Shown in pieces: positions 11,938-14,881 of a stretch of 14,881 nucleotides of DNA. The translations under genes and the position numbers were made by a program. This DNA comes from a bacterium. GTDB lineage: Bacteria > Chloroflexota > Dormibacteria > UBA8260 > Bog-877. Below the pieces are notes generated by a model that had not been told where the DNA came from, did not search any database, and was given only the letters and a program-made list of their open reading frames with translations. Each line of letters opens with the position of its first letter. Within the stretch, counting starts at the first letter, position 1. Where the stretch lies: NCBI GenBank assembly GCA_021791345.1, contig JAJYWT010000197.1:1-14881 (forward strand), written 5' to 3'.

Positions 11938-12661
11938 AGACGTACTCCTCGGTGCCCGAATCGGTGCCAGCGGCGTACCAACTATTGTTGGCCGTGGAAC
12001 CGCTCCCCTCGAAATAGTTCCAACCGCCGTAGAAGTAGAGGTGAGTGTCCTCGAAGATGGCATGGTAGTTCGTTTCCCAGCCACCGGGCATCTGAGAGGC
12101 TGCGTTTTGAGTAATACCCTCGACCCGCCCGTCGGTCGGATAGAACCCAAGGTTCACTCCTTCACCGTTGGCCGGGTACTCGTTGTTGTCTGTGATGATC
12201 CTCCATTCGCCGCTGCTGGGGTTATTGTAGAGAATCTTGTACGGGATGACATAGCCCCACGGGATCGTGTAGTTGTAAACCCCAAGATTGGAGCCGTATG
12301 GCGACACCCAATCAAAGAAAGGACGAGCTACCGACCCGGTCGCGTTGCTCTCGATCCATCCAGTCTGGACATAGTACGGTCCGCCAGATTCGAAGCCTCT
12401 GAGTTCTTGCGCCTCGACTATGGTGTCTGCGTAGGAATTGTATAGATACGGGTGCGGGTACGTGGCTATGTCCCCGTAGATGCCTCCAACCGTAGTACCG
12501 ACGTTGTTGTAAACAAGGGCCGCCCGCTGGCCGGCTGAAGGGGATCGGTTAGGGTTGCAGGATGCTAGAACGATGGCTGGGGAGGTGCTCAGGAAGACAG
12601 CTATCGCAAGTACAATGAACCCGCCGAACTGTACTCGCCTGTTGCCGTGCCAGTGGCGCAT
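11915..12661 (-). CDS. Secreted or lipoprotein-like protein of unknown family
   Basis: A 248-aa protein with a clear export signal: basic MRHWHGNRRV, a hydrophobic core at about 12-32, then LASC, a fit to the lipobox with Cys35. The mature part is remarkably rich in Tyr, Trp, Asn and Gly (GGPYYVQTGWIES, WGYVIPYKILYNNPSSGEW, HLYFYGGWNYFEG) and has only one more cysteine, Cys246 near the end. So Cys35 may be lipidated, or the pair may form a disulfide. Alternating aromatic strands suggest a surface beta-sandwich or carbohydrate-binding fold, but I cannot name a family. The ATG at 12659-12661 has a strong GGAGGG ribosome site 6 bases upstream and a promoter-like pair further up. GC is close to 50-55%, far below the backbone, which points to recent transfer. 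Confidence 0.78.
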   Translation of the reverse strand: MRHWHGNRRVQFGGFIVLAIAVFLSTSPAIVLASCNPNRSPSAGQRAALVYNNVGTTVGGIYGDIATYPHPYLYNSYADTIVEAQELRGFESGGPYYVQTGWIESNATGSVARPFFDWVSPYGSNLGVYNYTIPWGYVIPYKILYNNPSSGEWRIITDNNEYPANGEGVNLGFYPTDGRVEGITQNAASQMPGGWETNYHAIFEDTHLYFYGGWNYFEGSGSTANNSWYAAGTDSGTEEYVYDRACPY

Positions 12662-12691
12662 TGGGTACCCTCCCCCCGCCAACACGCGGGA

Positions 12692-12720
12692 ATGGTAGCA
12701 TCCGCCAGAGCTGACGGCAA
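12692..12720 (-). promoter_or_regulatory. Putative promoter of the exported-protein operon
   Basis: On the minus strand TTGCCG (12715-12720) and TACCAT (12692-12697) are separated by exactly 17 bases, four of six matches each to the -35 and -10 consensus. The start of transcription would fall about 25 bases before the lipoprotein-like ATG. Confidence 0.5.
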
Positions 12721-12802
12721 CTGCCCGTGTCGCCCAGAGTGCGAGCGAAGACCACCGGGGGCTCACCGGCAAGTTTCTTTGAGAGCCGCAGCCGGAGGCC
12801 CC

Positions 12803-13234
12803 ATGCCTCGATCGACAGTCACCACCTCGGCCCCCATCCTCCCTCCCTGGGACCTGGAGCACTGCCCATCTGCCCAGCTCGCCCAGCGGTACGCGGACCT
12901 GCAAGCCCTCGTCTCGTGGCTCGAGGATCAGGACGTAGAGGTCCCCGCCTGCTGGTACACCCACGGCTGGATGGTCCACCGCATGGCGGCACTCCAGGCC
13001 TGGCGGGCAAGCGCCTATGCCCCGGACGCTCATCCGAGGGACGCTGCCGACTGGTGGGCTGTGGGGCTCGCACCCCTGCAGCGTGACTGGGAGCCGCTGC
13101 TCGCTCACCAGGGCAAGCACCCTCCACCCGATGCTCCCTGGGACGATCCCGTGCCCATCCCTGAGTTCGCAGAGTTCGTGAGGGCCCAGGTCGCGGAGAG
13201 GGCCCGGCGGGATGCCGAGCCCGGCTCCACCTGA
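12803..13234 (+). CDS. Small DUF4913-like protein upstream of coupling protein
   Basis: A 143-aa protein with the phrase ALVSWLEDQDVEVPACWYTHGWMVHRMAALQAWRASAY, followed by DWWAVGLAPLQRDWEPLL. Short tryptophan-rich proteins with a CW..H..L...L.AL..AW pattern are often annotated DUF4913 and occur beside transfer genes on actinobacterial plasmids; the match here is from memory and only partial. The start ATG 12803 has GGAGG four bases upstream, and the frame before it overlaps the divergent promoter region. The stop is one base before the coupling-protein ATG at 13236, so the two form an operon. A role in coupling or in assembling the relaxosome is inferred from position only. Codon use is as GC-rich as the relaxase. 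Confidence 0.68.
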   Translation: MPRSTVTTSAPILPPWDLEHCPSAQLAQRYADLQALVSWLEDQDVEVPACWYTHGWMVHRMAALQAWRASAYAPDAHPRDAADWWAVGLAPLQRDWEPLLAHQGKHPPPDAPWDDPVPIPEFAEFVRAQVAERARRDAEPGST

Positions 13235-13235
13235 G

Positions 13236-14807
13236 ATGGTCCGCACCCTCCGCTTCATCCGCCTCCTGCTCCTTGAGCTCGCCCGCCGCTGGCGCGCAGT
13301 CCTGGCCGGCATCTGGGCCATCTGGGCCTCCTTCTCCGTCATCGCCGGCGGAGGACCGGTCGCCGACATGCCCTACACCGTCATCTGGCTCCTCGCCGGC
13401 CTCTTCGGCTGGTGGCTCGTCATGCGCTTCGCCCCGCCGCCGCCAAGGGCCAGCCGCCATCTCCCCTCCCTGCCGCCCGTCGGAGACCCGCCGCGGTTCC
13501 GGATCCTCCTGGGCTGGGGGGACCGGACATGGCTGTCAGCCCCGCCCCAGGTCGCGGCTCTCGTCCTGGGACCTCCCCGCTCCGGCAAGACCAGGGGAAT
13601 CGTCATCCCCAACGTCGCCGCCTGGCCCGGCCCGGTCCTGGTCACCTCCACCCGCCGCGACGTCCTGGACGCCACCGTGGGCCTGCGGGGCCGCCTCGGC
13701 ATCCCCTGGATCTTCGACCCCCTGGGGGTGGTGGAACCCCTGCCCCCCGGCACCTACCGCCTGGTCTGGTCCCCGCTGCGCGGCTGCCGGGACTGGGACA
13801 CCGCCCGCCGGAGGGCCGACTCCCTCGCGGTGGACGCCGGCCGGGGGGTCGAGAACGCTTCCCACTGGCGCACGAGGGCCACCCAGCTGGTCTCGGTCGC
13901 CCTCCACGCCGCCGCCTGCGGGGAGAAGAACACTGCCACCATGTGCTCCTGGGTCCACGCCCAGCGGGCGGAGCCCCTCCAGGCGCTCACCGAGGCCAGG
14001 GCGGCCAGGGCGGTGCTGGAGGGGTTGCTCCGCACCCCGGAGAGGGAGCGGGGCAGCATCTGGTCCGCCGCCCAGGGGATACTCTCCCCCTTCGACACAG
14101 CCTCAGTTTGCAGGGCCGCGGACGCGGAGCCGGTCCTACCCTTCGACCCCCTGGACTTCCTCCTGGCCGGCCACACCGTCTACGTCGTCTCCCCCTCCGA
14201 CGCCCCCACGGACGGCGCCCCCCTGGTGGTGGGGCTGGTGGAGGAGGTGCGCGAGGCCGCCCGCCACCTTTGCGACCAGCAGGGCGGCTCCCTGAAGATC
14301 CCCTGGCTCTGCGCCCTGGACGAGGCCGCCACCATCTGCCCCCTCCCCGGCCTCCCCCGGATGCTGGCCGAGGGTGGAGGCCGCAACATCGTGACCCTGG
14401 TCGCCCTCCAGGACCTGCGCCAGGCCCAGGACCGCTGGGGAGAGGCCGCCGCCAGGAGCTTCCTCACTCTGGCCGGGGCCAAGCTCATCCTCCCCGGCTT
14501 AGCCGACGCCGAGACCCTGCGCACCCTGGAGGAGCTGGCCGGCAGGGAGTTCATCCCCCAGGAGACCTCCACCGACACCCGCAGCCGCCACCCCGGCAGC
14601 TGGCGCTCCGGCGCCAGCTCCAGCACCTCCCACGGCTGGGTGGAGCAGCCCAGGGTTCCCGCCAGCGCCTGGCGCTCCGGCCCATCCGGCTCCGCCTGGG
14701 CCCTGGTGGGCCACTATGCGCCCGCCCAGATCAGGCTGGTGGACCCTGGCAGCACAGAGCCGTTCGCGGAGTGGCTGCGTCCCATCCTTCCGGCCGGGCA
14801 GCCATAG
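13236..14807 (+). CDS. Type IV coupling protein, VirD4/TraG/TrwB-like
   Basis: A 523-aa coupling ATPase. Two membrane segments lie near the N-terminus (about residues 22-38 and 46-66, ending GWWLVMRF). The ATPase has Walker A LGPPRSGKT (Lys118-Thr119) and Walker B LCALDEAA (Asp362-Glu363), followed by PGLPRMLAEGGGRNIVTLVALQDLRQ, the conserved region of VirD4 proteins that ends in a sensor glutamine. It would link the relaxase-bound strand to a mating channel in the membrane. I chose ATG 13236, one base after the DUF4913-like stop; ATG 13212 would overlap that gene. The gene ends at TAG 14805-14807, inside the junction repeat. No mating-channel genes are found, so it must work with a channel encoded elsewhere in the cell. 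Confidence 0.94.
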   Translation: MVRTLRFIRLLLLELARRWRAVLAGIWAIWASFSVIAGGGPVADMPYTVIWLLAGLFGWWLVMRFAPPPPRASRHLPSLPPVGDPPRFRILLGWGDRTWLSAPPQVAALVLGPPRSGKTRGIVIPNVAAWPGPVLVTSTRRDVLDATVGLRGRLGIPWIFDPLGVVEPLPPGTYRLVWSPLRGCRDWDTARRRADSLAVDAGRGVENASHWRTRATQLVSVALHAAACGEKNTATMCSWVHAQRAEPLQALTEARAARAVLEGLLRTPERERGSIWSAAQGILSPFDTASVCRAADAEPVLPFDPLDFLLAGHTVYVVSPSDAPTDGAPLVVGLVEEVREAARHLCDQQGGSLKIPWLCALDEAATICPLPGLPRMLAEGGGRNIVTLVALQDLRQAQDRWGEAAARSFLTLAGAKLILPGLADAETLRTLEELAGREFIPQETSTDTRSRHPGSWRSGASSSTSHGWVEQPRVPASAWRSGPSGSAWALVGHYAPAQIRLVDPGSTEPFAEWLRPILPAGQP

Positions 14808-14881
14808 CCCCTCGAGCCCCCCCGGCACCGGTCTCCCCAGCCCGTCCCGTGCCCCCACCGGCGGCGTTTCCACCGTCCGTC
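14755..14881. repeat. Terminal direct repeat, right copy (circle junction)
   Basis: Identical to 1-127. Together the two copies show that the molecule closes as a circle of 14,754 bp. Removing one copy gives the full plasmid. Confidence 0.95.

Noticed and set aside
12662..13369. Extension of the lipoprotein-like gene to 484 codons
   Set aside because: The extra codons are antisense to the DUF4913-like gene and the coupling protein. A strong ribosome site and a signal peptide mark the ATG at 12661.

Overview
The window is a complete small circular plasmid. Its first 127 bases are repeated exactly as its last 127 (1-127 = 14755-14881), which is how an assembler leaves a closed circle, so the unique molecule is 14,754 bp. 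The backbone is very GC-rich, with C/G-ending codons, many GTG/TTG starts and several TANNNT boxes only 6-8 nt before start codons (leaderless-type transcription). This suggests an Actinomycetota-like or other high-GC soil or aquatic host. The exact host cannot be named from the sequence.

Transfer module, plus strand: a DUF4913-like small protein and a VirD4/TraG-type coupling protein (12803-14807, running into the junction), then a 922-aa MOB-F relaxase-helicase (1508-4276). About 30 bp before the relaxase is a hairpin plus nic-like sequence closely resembling oriT of R388. No VirB4 or other mating-pair genes are present, so the plasmid looks mobilizable rather than self-transmissible. A minus-strand toxin-antitoxin stack (241-1398: PIN toxin, VapB-like antitoxin, an unknown 62-aa ORF, a Phd-like antitoxin) sits between the two halves of the module.

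Replication and maintenance, minus strand, 9117 down to 4527: a ParD/RelB-like antitoxin with a ParE/RelE toxin, a serine recombinase, a small zinc-finger-like protein, a TacA-TacT (DUF1778-GNAT) pair, ParA, a ribbon-helix-helix ParB analogue, and a Rep initiator. Most neighbours overlap or are separated by only a few bases. Rep and relaxase converge on a short origin (4332-4500) with a DnaA box, 14-bp tandem repeats and 23-bp iterons. Perfect palindromes occur at the recombinase promoter, the tacA start codon, upstream of the second toxin-antitoxin pair, and near the 5' ends of parA and rep.

Accessory region (about 9360-12661): a decayed SWIM-zinc-finger-type relic, an uncharacterised beta-propeller-like protein, and two overlapping genes for exported proteins of no recognised family. 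The exported pair has clearly lower GC than the backbone and looks recently acquired. It is the least explained cargo on the plasmid.
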